Assembly (NCBI GenBank): GCA_021018995.1
Contig: CM037590.1
Coordinates: 69,473,597-69,537,596 of the forward strand
DNA from: Chloranthus sessilifolius
Lineage: Eukaryota; Streptophyta; Magnoliopsida; Chloranthales; Chloranthaceae
Direction of reading: 5' to 3'
Length of the DNA stretch: 64,000 nt
Both the position numbers and the translations under genes were made by a program. The notes below the pieces were generated by a model. It was not told where the DNA came from. It made no database searches and saw nothing but the letters and a program-made list of their open reading frames with translations. The number at the start of each line of letters is the position of its first letter. Positions within the stretch are counted from its first letter, which is position 1. Positions 37,501-50,000 of this stretch are shown here, piece by piece.

Positions 37501-39558
37501 ATACGGCTGATTCGCTCGCTCCGCCAGGATGACACTAACTGGGTTCAATGCTGTTTCAGTTCCAAGAGGGGTGCTGGCCCCCGCTTGCGCGGGTTAGTGG
37601 CTAACAAAGCTACATCAGATACTTAGGAATAGACAGACAAAATTATAGAACTGGGCCGCGAGCTTAGGATGTCTTTCTAGGGTTCTGAAGACAACCTCTA
37701 GGAAGTCTTTAATTCCATCTTTGCTTGATCGAGCTAGTGACAAGGGGAAGTCGAAGATTAATTCCTAGTCTAGAGAACTTGCTAGGCTTCAATGGGGGAT
37801 GTCGGATGGAAGGGGATCCGAGTGTGCATAATCGCATACAGATTCTTCCTGGGGAGGGCTTTTGGTGGTTTTCTCATGAAGGTGTTATCCTAGAATGTGC
37901 GAGGGATTTGCGACCGAAAGAAGCGAGTTGGGGTCAAGAAGGTGATCGCCGCCCCTAAACCGGCGATGGTCACGTTGCAAGAAACTAAGTGGGGGTGTTG
38001 CAATAGCAACAAGGTGGCGTCGGTCGTTGGTGGGAGGCGTTGAGGTAGATTGGGGGGTGGACTCCGTCAGAGCCGCAGGGGGCATTCTGATCGCTTGGAA
38101 TTCGCGTCAATTTGAAAAGATTGACGAACAGGTGGGTCACTTCTCAGATTTAGTTGTGTTTTGGAACAGGGATGACGGGAAGGTTTGGACCTTCACTGAT
38201 GTCTATGGCTTGTCGGGTGGTAGCAGTAGGGTGGAATTATGGTTTGAGTTGGCAGCTATTTCTGCCCGGTGGGATTACCCGCACTGTTTCGAAGGCGACT
38301 TTAATGCTATAAGATGGGCCAATGAAAGAGTGGGTGGGACCCCGGATGCGGTAGTGATGGGGGATTTCAATGGGTTTATCCGGGACGGGGGTTTGATCGA
38401 TCTCCCGTTATCGGGTGCCCGTTTCACATGGTCTAGCTTGCAGGAAGTGCCTTCCTAGAGTTGTATTGACCGATTTCTCTACTCCTTCGATTGGCTGGAA
38501 TTACACCCTGACGCGATTCAGCATGGCCTTGCCAAGGCCGTCTCTGATCATCGCCCGCTCCTTCTCTGTTGTGAACCACGTACAAAGGGCCCCTCCCCTT
38601 TTCGGTGGGAGAACATGTGTCTCCTTGATGACGGGTTTCGGGCTCTGGTGATCTCGTGTTGGAATGAATCTGTCCCTTCGGGAAGTGCTGCCTTCCGATT
38701 CATTTCTAAGTTGGGAATCCTCAAAGGTCGAATTAAAGATTAGAACAGAAATGCCTTTGGGATGGTCCACGTTGCTAAGGTGGAGATCCTGGCTAGATGA
38801 CCTGGAGGAGTCCAGAGATTTGTTGGATTTGGAAAGAGAAGAGAGATTAAACAAGTCGAAGTTCAATGATAAATATCTGGCTAAAGAGATCTGCTGAAAA
38901 CAAAAATCAAAGGTGCACTGGCTAAGAGAGGGGGATAATAATACCAAATTTTTTCATGCCATAGCCAACTCTCGGGACAAAATCAATTTTATGGGGCAAG
39001 TGGCGGTGGATGGTTGTACATACTCGGATCCAGATCAGATCAAGGCACAGGTGGTGGACTTCTATAGGAAGTGGTACTCAGACGAGGAGCGGATCAAGCC
39101 GGATTTGGACGGAGTCCCCTTCCGCTCCGTCTCCGATGGGGATCAAGTTGCCGCGGAACTACCTTTTTAGGAGGAGGTTTGCCGGGTCATAAAAAATAGT
39201 GGGAAAAATAAGTCTCTGGGGTCCCGATGGCTTCACCATGGAGTTCTACTGAACCTTCTAGTCCCTAATCAAAAAGATATTACGGTCATTCTGCAGGAGT
39301 TCCGTGAAAAATACTCCATTGGCCGAGCGTTGAACTCCACCTTTGTTTGCCTCATCCCGAAAAAAAAAAGGAGCCGAGGATATCCGAGACTTCCGCCTGA
39401 TCAGCCTTGTCAACTGCTTGTACAAAATTATCTCGAAGGTGCTTGCAAATCGCCTGAAGCCGCTCATGGGTAAGCTGATCTTGGCCAATCAGGGGGCCTT
39501 TGTTCGAGGTAGGCTTTTGGTCGATCAGGTTGTCGTGGCCGGATTATGGAAGGCTGCT

Positions 39559-39589
<31 letters not shown>

Positions 39590-41519
39590 ATTCAAGTTTT
39601 TTGTGTGGACTCTTCTTAACGAGAAGATCCTTACGAAGGACCAGCTGATTTGTCGGGGGAAAGATATTCAGAACAAGTGTGCCATGTGCCTCCAAGAGGC
39701 AGAGACCGTCTCCCAAATCTTTCTCCATTGTAGGGTGGCGTAGACGATCTAGAGGGTTATTCTTAACTCCTTTGACATGTACTAGACCTGCCCTTCTTCC
39801 ATCTCCCACCAGTTTCTTTCGTGGTTTGGACAAGATGTCATGGGCCAGCTGGGGGCTTTTTGGCAGGTCGGTTTCTTCGTTGTGGTTTGGAGCATTTGGC
39901 TAGAGAGAAATACCCGCATTTTTGGGCGGAAAAGCCTTCCTATTGGGATGGTCCTGAAGTCTGCTAGGGATTTTATGTACTCGTGGGTGGTGTTGGATAA
40001 GAAGGGGGCCGGGGAGGAGGCCATATACTGGGACCCGGGATAGGGCCCTGGCTGCTTTCGTCCAGGCGTCCAGCCGGCTGGGCTGCCCTGGCCCATGTAG
40101 TTTGTTTTTTTGCTTTGTTTTTGGTCGGTTTGTCCCACTGTACTCGGCCAGCTTCTCGCTGTTTGCCTTCTTTTGCCTTCTTTCTTGAATATATTTTGAC
40201 TTCACCGATAAAATAAATAATAATAATAATAATAAAAAAAAGCCAACCCGTACGAACCAACTTTCAAAATCAATTTATTATAAAGAGATAGATAGTCATG
40301 ATAATATCAAAGCCCGATAAAAAAATATGTTTCATCATATAAATGTGGAAAATTTTCCATTAAATATTAATCCTGCTAATGCAATTTCTTCTAGCTTTCT
40401 TCCATTAAAAGTTAACCTGTTAAACTTGCATGGCTTCAGAAAAAATTAAATATAGCTGATGGGCATGTTACAACAAGTCCTGCAGAGGAGTTGAGAGCAA
40501 AAGGGAGTGAGGCATTCCAAGAAAAGATGCAGAAGAATTGACTTTGAGTCAAATATCATACCGACAATGGTAGAGTCGAAACCTAAATGGTTTTCAATAA
40601 ATTTCCTTGTCAGTGCACTGCTGTGTGAATATTCTTCTCTTGATGGAACAGAAAAGATGGTGAATCAAAGGCATTATGTCAAAAAGAATTTTAGAAAATT
40701 ACCATTAAAAAAAATAAAGGTGTTCAAACCCATTGAAATGCATTTTTCATTGACAATAAAGACGATGGTAGTGGCAAAACACAGTTCATTGATCTCAGTT
40801 TTGGAATGGAAGTAGGATGGTCCAGTGCTCTAGGGTTTACTTCTTCGCATGAGCAGCTTCCAAATGGAGGCCTGAATTATGCAACAGAGCCGAGCCAACT
40901 CTACAGCTCGACTCGGCTCGGAAAATGAGAGTTTTTGCTCTCTTATGCTCGGCCGGAGAGCCAAGCAGAGGCTTTTATCTGAAGCTTGCTTGAAGCAGAG
41001 CCGAGCTAAACTGAGCCTTGTAAAGTTCGGCTTGGCTCGGCCTGACTCGATCAAATTATATACATACAATAAATATATTAAATATAGTTTTTATAATTAT
41101 CTTTTTACCCTTTTACCCTTATATGTATGTAATTAAATATATAACTCTAATGATCCTCTATTTTTTAACTCTAATGATCGGCTTTTTTTATAAGTACAAT
41201 GATGCCCTAGCCAATCGAGAAATTAGAAGAAAAAAAATTGTTGAAACAAAATAGGATTCAACTTTTTCTTTCGACCGGCAATTGGGGTTGTTGGGACCCC
41301 ACCCTTTAATTAATGAACAAAAGAAAGAAGATTACATTCTGTCGAAGAGTAAGATCAAATCTTCTCTAATGTGAGAGTACAAAGAGAAGTTGAACTTTGC
41401 AAATCTTCAACCTTGTTCTGACGTTCTTCATTAATGTTCGGCTCTACAACTGAACTCAAGTACACATCCATTAAAGCTTTCTCTCTATGCTCATTCTCTA
41501 TTAAAGTTCTCCCAAAGCT

Positions 41520-41578
<59 letters not shown>

Positions 41579-44500
41579 TCGTTCTTCATCAAAGCTCTTT
41601 CTCTACAGCTGAACACTAAGTACATTAAAGCTGTCTTTTTGCTCGTCATCGTCTAGACTCCATTAATGCTCTCTTTGTGCGTTCTCCATTAAATCTGCTC
41701 TCTCACTCGTCTCAGTAAGCAACCACCACAACAAGGTAGCACATCAATCAACCAACCAACACGCATCTACACGACATTGGCTACACTACATGGCTGCATG
41801 ACTAGTCATCACCATCCATGGATCAAAATCTTGGATTTGGTTTGCTTTCGGTCACCACCCGAACTGTACTTTGGTGCATAGGTATCAATCATGCCCAACT
41901 TGGACACAAGATTATGCAATCTAGTCTGCCCAGGAGCTTTGGTGAGAATGTTTGCAATTTGTTCTTTGTAATTGCTTGTGGAATGCAAAATTCGTTTGAT
42001 TCGACTTTCTCAAATAAAAATGCAATGGACTTCAACTTACCTAGGTTTTTCGTGTAAACCTAATTCAGTATTTGGTTGCTTCATTATCATTAGAGGAATT
42101 CATATGGAGTTCTACATTACTTCCCAAATCCATGAGAATAAACTTGACCTCATAAGCCCCTTGAGATATGGTACTATATTCCATTTCTGCATTAGAATTA
42201 GACACGACATGCTGCATTTTACTCCTATGCAACCTAATTGCCTCTAGAAAAGGCACAATTCCCGTGTTAGATCTCCTAACATTAAGAAATCCAGCTCAAT
42301 CAGTTTTGGTGTATACCTCTACATCGAAGTGACCACGGTCACTTGGACTATATTTTGAGTATCTGAGAATTTGGTATAAAACATCCAATTGTATAATCAG
42401 TAAGTGTTACTCAAGTGGCTCTCCATCTTCAGCATTTATCTTGTGATTTTGATCCATAAGAATATCTGAGGGCCTACAACCCAAAATGCGTCTGCTTGAG
42501 TAAATCAAGAGTGTACTTTCTCTGGGTGTCTTTAATCTAGCAATTTCAATTCCAAGAAAGTATTTTAGAGGTCTCAAATCCATGGTATCATGTATCGACT
42601 AACAACAATAAGTACTGGTTATGGCCAAACCGATACCGGTACCAGTATTGTTGGTATCAACTAATAACAGGTTAGTATTGGCCGATATTGTCATATTTTT
42701 TTTTCACCAAAATATATCAGTAACGGTATCGGCTGATACATCTCAGTCCAAAGATACCTTGCTAAAATCCTTAATATCAGACACTCGACGCAGATATTAT
42801 TTAAGTCTCACATTCTCTTCATCATCATCAATAGTGACAATTATGTTACCCAACTAAACAATTAATGCAGTGAGCGAAACTACCATTTCCATAAATAGGG
42901 TATGATAGTAATGGCTCCTTTGATAGCAAAACTAAACAATATTACAATAGCATCACTAAACCTTTTGAATCAAGCACTTGGCGACTGCTTCAATCCATGC
43001 ATTGATTGTTTGAGCCGCCACACTTGTCTCTTCTCCCCTCACGAGAGAAGTCGAGGGGGAATGCCATATAGAGTTCCACTTTAAGATCCCATGGAGGAAT
43101 GCATTCTCAACATCAAATTGATGAGAGACCACCTCTTGTGAGGAACAAGGGATAAGAGAGCACGAATAGAACTTAGTTCAGCAACAGTAACAAGGGTGTA
43201 TTGCTAATAAACTCCATAGATTTATATAGTCCTTAGCTACCAACTGAGCTTTATACCTCTCAACTGAACCATCCGTTTGACACTTCCCAATATTGACCCA
43301 CTAGCAACCAACCATTTTCTTTCCTTTTGACAACACACACCTCCCAAACATTATTTTTCACAAGTGCTTTCATTTCTTGAATCATAGCGTCCTTCCACTA
43401 CGGTTGAAACAAAGCATCAGAGACACTAGAAGGAATTGAAGAAGAATCCAAAGATGAAATCAATGAAGAGCATGGATCAAAATCTCGGTCAAAATTTCAA
43501 AATTTTGGCTGAGATGTTTTGGACCCAAGCCTAGCCGAAACGAAAATAGGGCAGATTCAAGTCCCTACCTGAAAATTTGAAATTATCGGCCATTTTTCCA
43601 GATTATCAGCCGATAATCCGAAAATTTCAAAAATTCGTCTGAAAAATTGAAATGTCATTTAGTTACTTTTCTTTTTTGTTTCTCATACAATGGGGAATGT
43701 TGTTAAGAATTGTTTGCTAACTTTTCTTCTTCTCTCGATAATTCTGGGGCCCTCCTCCCCGGCTGAGAGCGCTACCCAAACTCAACCCTCTCCATCTCCC
43801 TCTGGTCCGGCAATGACCCAAGTTCAAGAAATCTTTGGTGGAGGACTCCTGTGGTCAGGGGCCTGAGGATGCAGATGCCCAACACTATACTACTTGGTAT
43901 CACCCACTCGGTAGCGACAACCTCTCTTGTTATCGGGATAAGAGGTGCTGCCACTAATCTTGGGGCTGTTGCATATTCCTTCCATCTATAACAAAATATG
44001 TTTATTGTACCTAGCTGTCGTAGTATTTTTTTTTTATGAATTATAGAATCTAAACTCTGTTTTATTGAACTCCTATGGTAATAAAGACTTCATTGAGTAG
44101 AAAAAATTCCTCTTAACATTGGTTGTAAGAAGCGAAATTATTGGTACACAACCCAAAAAAAAAAGTTTGGAGCAACTTTCCAAAAATTACCGAAAATCAC
44201 TGAAATTTGGCCAAATTACAGTTCGGGTGGTGAACGAAACCGAAATTGAATCCCAGATTTTGATCCATGATGTGGAGTGTAAAGCAGACAGAATATGATA
44301 AGATACAAACTTAGTGATAGGATGAGAAGTGCATGATTGAGAACCCTTAGATACAAGAGGTATTTCACTTTCTTGGATACTAGCTTCAGGGATTGAAGTT
44401 TGGTCTATGATTTGAGATAGAATGGGCTTGTTATTCTTCCATGTCTCCCAAGTGAAGATTTGATTGCATTTTCCTCTCTTTTTCGTACACTATTATCTGT

Positions 44501-45379
44501 CCATCTGTTGGAACAGTTTATTCAACATTTCCTTTCACATTTCTTTGTCTATCATTGGGCATGTTTACTAGTACATCTCTATCTCTTAGTAAACACTGAT
44601 CTTCAATCTTATGTGATGCCTCATGTATAGGATATGGAAACAAAAATGACAATGGCAAAGTACCCTTTTCCTTGCTACTCTCCCCTTGAAGAGGGCACTG
44701 GGTAATTGTGAAAGGAAAATAAGGAGTGGATACAAAGAAAGTAACATTTATAGACAGAAACTGTTTGCCAGATACGGGATCATTGCACTTTTACTGTTTT
44801 TGAGATGGAGAGCACCCAATGAAAACACATTGAACAGCTGTAACATACAAGTTATCACGATGAGCATCAGACCTGGGAAAAACACAAACATCCAAATACC
44901 AGAGGACGAACTAGAAATAGAGGGACTGAAGGACACAACATATGAAAAAGTAGAGTTTCCTTAAAGAACAGGAGTTGAAATTATGTTGATTAGAAAGCAT
45001 GTAGTGAGAACAATTTCATTACATAATCTTTATGAGATGTTCATTTCAATTAACACGGCACGAGCCAACTCGTGAAGATGACGATTTTTCTTCTAACCAC
45101 TCCATTGTTGAGGAGTGTATAGTGAAATAGTCAGCCATGGCTCACTCGATATCATGGTCTCTGAGATAAGACTGGAGACGCTAGTAAGAATACTCTCAGA
45201 CTGTAACACTGTCACATATGTATTATACTGGATCTTCTGAAGTCTGAACCGACTTATGATACACAAGAATAATGGTAGCAACTTCATATTTTGCTTTCAT
45301 CATGTACAATGTAGTAAGATGTCTACACTCATCTATAAAGGTTACAAACTACTGATAATTAATTGATGCTGTTTTGCAA

Positions 45380-45423
<44 letters not shown>

Positions 45424-46986
45424 TGTCTCGTGCAGTTGCTTAATTTAGGTCCTGATGTAAGATAAAATCAGAGAGACATGCTTTAACCTTTATGACTAAA
45501 ATTTTATCTAAGGCATGTGCAGATATGCAAACAGACATACACACACACACACGCAAGCACACACCCACACACACTCGCTCACACACACACATGCACCAAC
45601 TTCAACATATGCAGTTGCGGTCAGATAAATATTGTTCCAGTGAACTCATCCTCCTGTCATGTGGGCAGTGAACCAATTAAACATAAGTTTCCCATGTTCA
45701 AAACCAATCTCAAGCCACATTCCAATTGCCTCAACAAAGAACTCACAAACTCAAAGTACATTAAACGATTTAAGACCATTAATTAGTAAGTAATTATGTT
45801 ACAATGCATTTTTATTAGATATGCAATGTGAAGCCTCCCTCAAATTATTACTAAAAAAGTAAAAAGATAAGCATGAAAAAGTTTAAAAGAAAAAAAGGTT
45901 TCAGTCTTACTTGGTGAAGTAGAGCCAAAGCATGAAACTGAACAAGGGCAGCCCTTGATTGAACAGCTTCCTGTACCTCATTACTCCATCTTTTGACAAT
46001 ATCTGGATTTGTCTGTTCAAGTAGGGATGGCAGACTGAATATAAATAAGCGAATATACCAAATGTATCACTTGCAATTGGGAGCCAATTAATAATACCTG
46101 AAGTAAGTGAACACCGCTAACAAGAGCAGCACTAGCAACAACAGGATTCTTGTCGACAATTGCTTGCTTCAAGTATCTCTCAATTTGAGTAAGAAGAGTT
46201 CCATCAGTAATTCTACAAAGAACTCGAATAGCGTTGGCCCTATACATGTCGGTCTTGCTATTCATATCTTTCATCAATGAGCTCGTGACAATTATAACCT
46301 TTCATGAATAATGTTACATGTCAATTACAAATTTTATAGACAAAAATAAAATAAAAATAGAAATACAATGTAAAAAGTATAATTAATACTAACAATAATT
46401 ACGATTATGTTCTATCAACTTGTTAAAACTAAGGGCTAATCTAGTCAAAATATCCCTTCAAACATGAATATTGTACAGCATTTGACTCCTAATAGTCTAA
46501 TACCCTACAAAATTTGAACAGGAGTAAAGGCATTTAAGGCACCTTAGTATAAATTCCAATGTAAAAGTGACTTGGATGTAATAAGTTAGGTTAAATTTGG
46601 CCCTTCCTGAATTTTTACTATTCAAATCGGACAGCCAATAACAATGTCATCAAACTTAAGATCACCCAAATGGATAAAAATGGTCTTTGTTTTCCCACAC
46701 AGTCAACAAAATACCCTCTTACAACCAAAATATCTCAATTGCTTGTATAAATAATTAATAATTTGCAAAAGTGTATCAGTCGTTCTATTTCAATGATAGA
46801 GATCAAATTTTTCTTCGTTATAGTCATAATGACAAATTTCTTTTTCGGTAATTTTTTGGTGGGGGGTCCTTCAGGTACATTTGGATTAATTTCGATACCT
46901 TTCGGAAAAAATTCGGGAAAGTTTCGGGGATTAAAAATATATTTAATCTTTTTTAAAAAATTACTACAATATATACTAAATTACTA

Positions 46987-47058
<72 letters not shown>

Positions 47059-50000
47059 TTAAACATAAAAAAAATACTGAAACTTCGCCGAAAAATACCG
47101 AAATTTTCGTTTGACCCCTTTTCAGGCGATTTTCACGAAATTTCACCAAATTTCGGCGAAATTTGTCACTATGGTTATTGTATTAGTTTTTGTTATTGCA
47201 ACACTCGAGGAAAAATCTGATAATAGTAATCATAATAGTTGATAGAGATTGACTCTTTTCAGTGACATCAATAGACTACCAAGCTAATGAATAGCCTTGT
47301 AACTACCAAATCATGTCAAAAGCAAACTGGGACCCTGATCTCCGTGGAAGTCAGCTTTTTGACAAAATTGTTGAGGTAAAAGGCTCTTCATAAACTAGAT
47401 AATATATTGATGCCAATGATGCCCCATTGACCCTAATTAGTACCATAACATTACTAGCAATAACTTGCAATAAAGAGGATCTAAAGGCTTCTAATATTTA
47501 ACCTCATCTGCAGAGGGAGACAGTTCCTTGATCATTAAATAAACCATTCTCCTCAGCCCTGTATCCTTGGACTGAAAAAGCTTCGTGACTGCAAAAAATA
47601 CTTCTGTTGCTTCGACCTATAGAATTTTACAAAAATATCAACAAATTAAAGCCAAAACAACTAGCTGGAAAGGGGGGCAAAAGTTAACAAGATATGAGAT
47701 GAAATCAGACCTTTGTAAATGTTTCTCCTTGATTGAGTAGATAAAGGAGTTTCGTAATAACCTGCAGAAAAATCGAACAATGGTAAGATAAAAATCAATG
47801 ACATAATGCCTAAAGATCATTCATTGCATTAATAAATACAATAGATATAAAAAATGGTTATAACCACAAAGTCTAACAGGTCATAAAAACTGAGAGTGAG
47901 TCCTTAAATTTGGAAAATAATAGATAAGACGTCCACTCTTTCATCAACCCACCATGCGATGACAAGTGAGAGACGAGATCAGGGGTAGAGTTAGGACTTT
48001 AAAGTTATATTACTTTTCTTTTTTTTTTTAAAGCCCATATGCAACTTTTTCAATAAGTTGTGATTTATTTGTTGGACGAGTAAATCATGATTAAAATGCA
48101 ACTTTTTTGAAAAGTACGAAACTTTTGTCATTTGGTTATAGCTATAATATTTTATAATTTTTCATATATATTTTTCTTTTATTTCCCAACTGCGCAGATT
48201 TTTTTCCAAATTTTTCCCTTGCCAACTTATTCCCAAACTCTGACTTTGTCACTAGACGCACTATGGCTATAACAAATTAACAGTAACATATATTTTTTTA
48301 AATGTGTTTAAAGGTGACGTTATATAAAAATAACAATAAACAAGTTTAATTAAATAGCATAATAAACAGAAACCTGAGAGCATCTTCTTGGGTCAAGTTG
48401 AGGATCATGGAAAACTCTAGCTTCTTGAAGGACTGCACCCTTCTCGATCCCAAGGAAAGGTGAGTATTCCGCTGCAAAAGAACCAAATTCAACCAAACTT
48501 ATGGAATCATTTCTAATGGACCAAAAGATTCGACAATAATTAGAACAACATATGCGCACGCATGCACAATCACATGGGTCAGTGACTATAGGGTCTTTGG
48601 TAAGGAATCAACTACATCGGTTTCAGCCAAAATCAATACTGATACTATACTAGCATTGGTATTGCGCAGTATCAACCGAGATCAAGACGAATCAGCCAGC
48701 ACTGTCCCTTTTCATAGTTTTGTTTGGGAAAGGGGAAGATGCACCGGATACAGCCCCGGAGGGCTGCACCTGGATGCCAAATCAATACTGATACTGCTAC
48801 TGGCATTGGTATCGCGCGGTATTGACCGAGATCAAGACGTATCAGCCAGCACTGTCCGTTTTCATATTTTTGTTTGAGAAAGGGGAAGATGCACTGGATA
48901 CAGCCCCGGAGGGCTGCACCTGGACACCAAATCACATGCCACGTGGCATGATCAACTCAAAACAAGACCCGTTTTGGGTTGATCAGCCATGGGACCTGTG
49001 ATTTAATAAAAAAAGATCTTTTTCTTTTTTACTCTTTTGGCCTCCGTTTGATGGGTCAAAGATAAGGTGACGCCCAACTAACTTGGTGCATTATTTTTGG
49101 CACCTTTGACCACATCTTTCAACAGTGAATACACAGCGGATCATGGAGAAATTTTCCAGGTGGTACCTGATCGATCTTGTCTGAGTTTTCATGACACCCA
49201 ATCCTCGTGATGGGTGCCATTTGGTGCCCAACTGATCGACACGCATAGTCTCGGCCATCTCGGGCATTTTTATTTTTTCAATTAAACAAAAAAGGTATCA
49301 GCCGTATCGGTCAAAAGAGTGGCTGATACCCCAATTTAATCCCTTGGTCTTTGGTACTTTGGAAGTGGAAGAGTTAAGAGATAGTTAACTGATAGTGTTG
49401 AGATGCGCGAGTGGAAACAGTCAAATTAGGAGTCCTAACGTAAGTAGAAGAGTGAGAATCTAGGTTATATCATTGTGAACCATTGTTTTCAGGGCAATGA
49501 AGAAAAATTTTATAGCAATTTAAGGAGGTTCTCCAACTTCGGATCACATATTCATCTTCTCTTTTCTCCTATTTTCTTTATATATTTAAATATATTTCAT
49601 CAAATCCATTTCAATTTTACGGTATTGCAACAAAATGCAATAGTTTTACAAGTGATCCTCGATTCCACAGAAACAGAGATGAATCTACGACATCACATTA
49701 CAAGCGAAACATTAGGAAGTATTCCAAAAATGCAAAAACCTTATCAAATCCGCTAGAACAAAAAATAATCTCTTAAAAACAAATCAAATTCTCGAATTCT
49801 AGATCTGAAAACGGGATCTGAGTGACACCAAATTCTGGATCTATAACCCGTAACCATAGATCGAAAAAATTTGAACTCTAAAAGGAAAACTAAAACAGAA
49901 TTGAAACATAAGGAACGCAAGTATCACACGAATCAATGCCAGCTAACATAGATCCAAATGATGAAACTGAAATAATAGTTGAAAGGGATTGAGATGATGA

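Larger units (their letters stand above)
35250..40240 (+). mobile_element. L1-type LINE, about 5 kb, internally deleted and broken
   Basis: Order on the plus strand: an ORF1 region (35268-37626) containing a DUF4283-like segment; an apurinic-type endonuclease (from ATG 37876); a reverse-transcriptase part (38890-39540); a zf-RVT domain (39590-39745); and a 3' tail ending in (AAT)n/A-rich sequence at 40208-40240. ORF2 has stops, including a TAG at the position of the Trp in the usual MKVLSWNVRG start. Much of the reverse transcriptase between LVDQV and the zf-RVT domain is missing, and a 29-C run sits at that junction. No clear target duplication was found, so the 5' end is approximate. It lies in gamma-COP intron 6, antisense to the host gene. 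Confidence 0.8.
28309..45910 (-). other. gamma-COP intron 6, about 17.6 kb, filled with transposable elements
   Basis: The donor GTAAG follows CACCAA at 45911 and the acceptor TGCAG precedes ATTCGG at 28308. The reading frame is kept across it (phase 0). Contents from low to high coordinate are an LTR retrotransposon (28621-32413), unassigned AT-rich DNA (32414-33740), a foldback repeat (33741-34145), (TA)n with poly-G (34522-34628), a LINE (about 35250-40240), AT-rich DNA with a GCTCGGCTCGG-type repeat (40880-41060), (CT)n (41521-41576), and a Copia pol remnant (about 41800-45370) containing a hAT MITE. (GT)n follows at 45382-45421. Confidence 0.9.

Noticed and set aside
45517-45786. 89-codon His/Thr-rich frame
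   Set aside because: It is a translation of the CA-rich microsatellite region in intron 6.
28309-45910. Idea that gamma-COP is split into two pseudogene halves by an assembly join
   Set aside because: Exons 6 and 7 have valid splice sites, matching phase and contiguous protein positions with no missing residues. Either side alone would lack an end.
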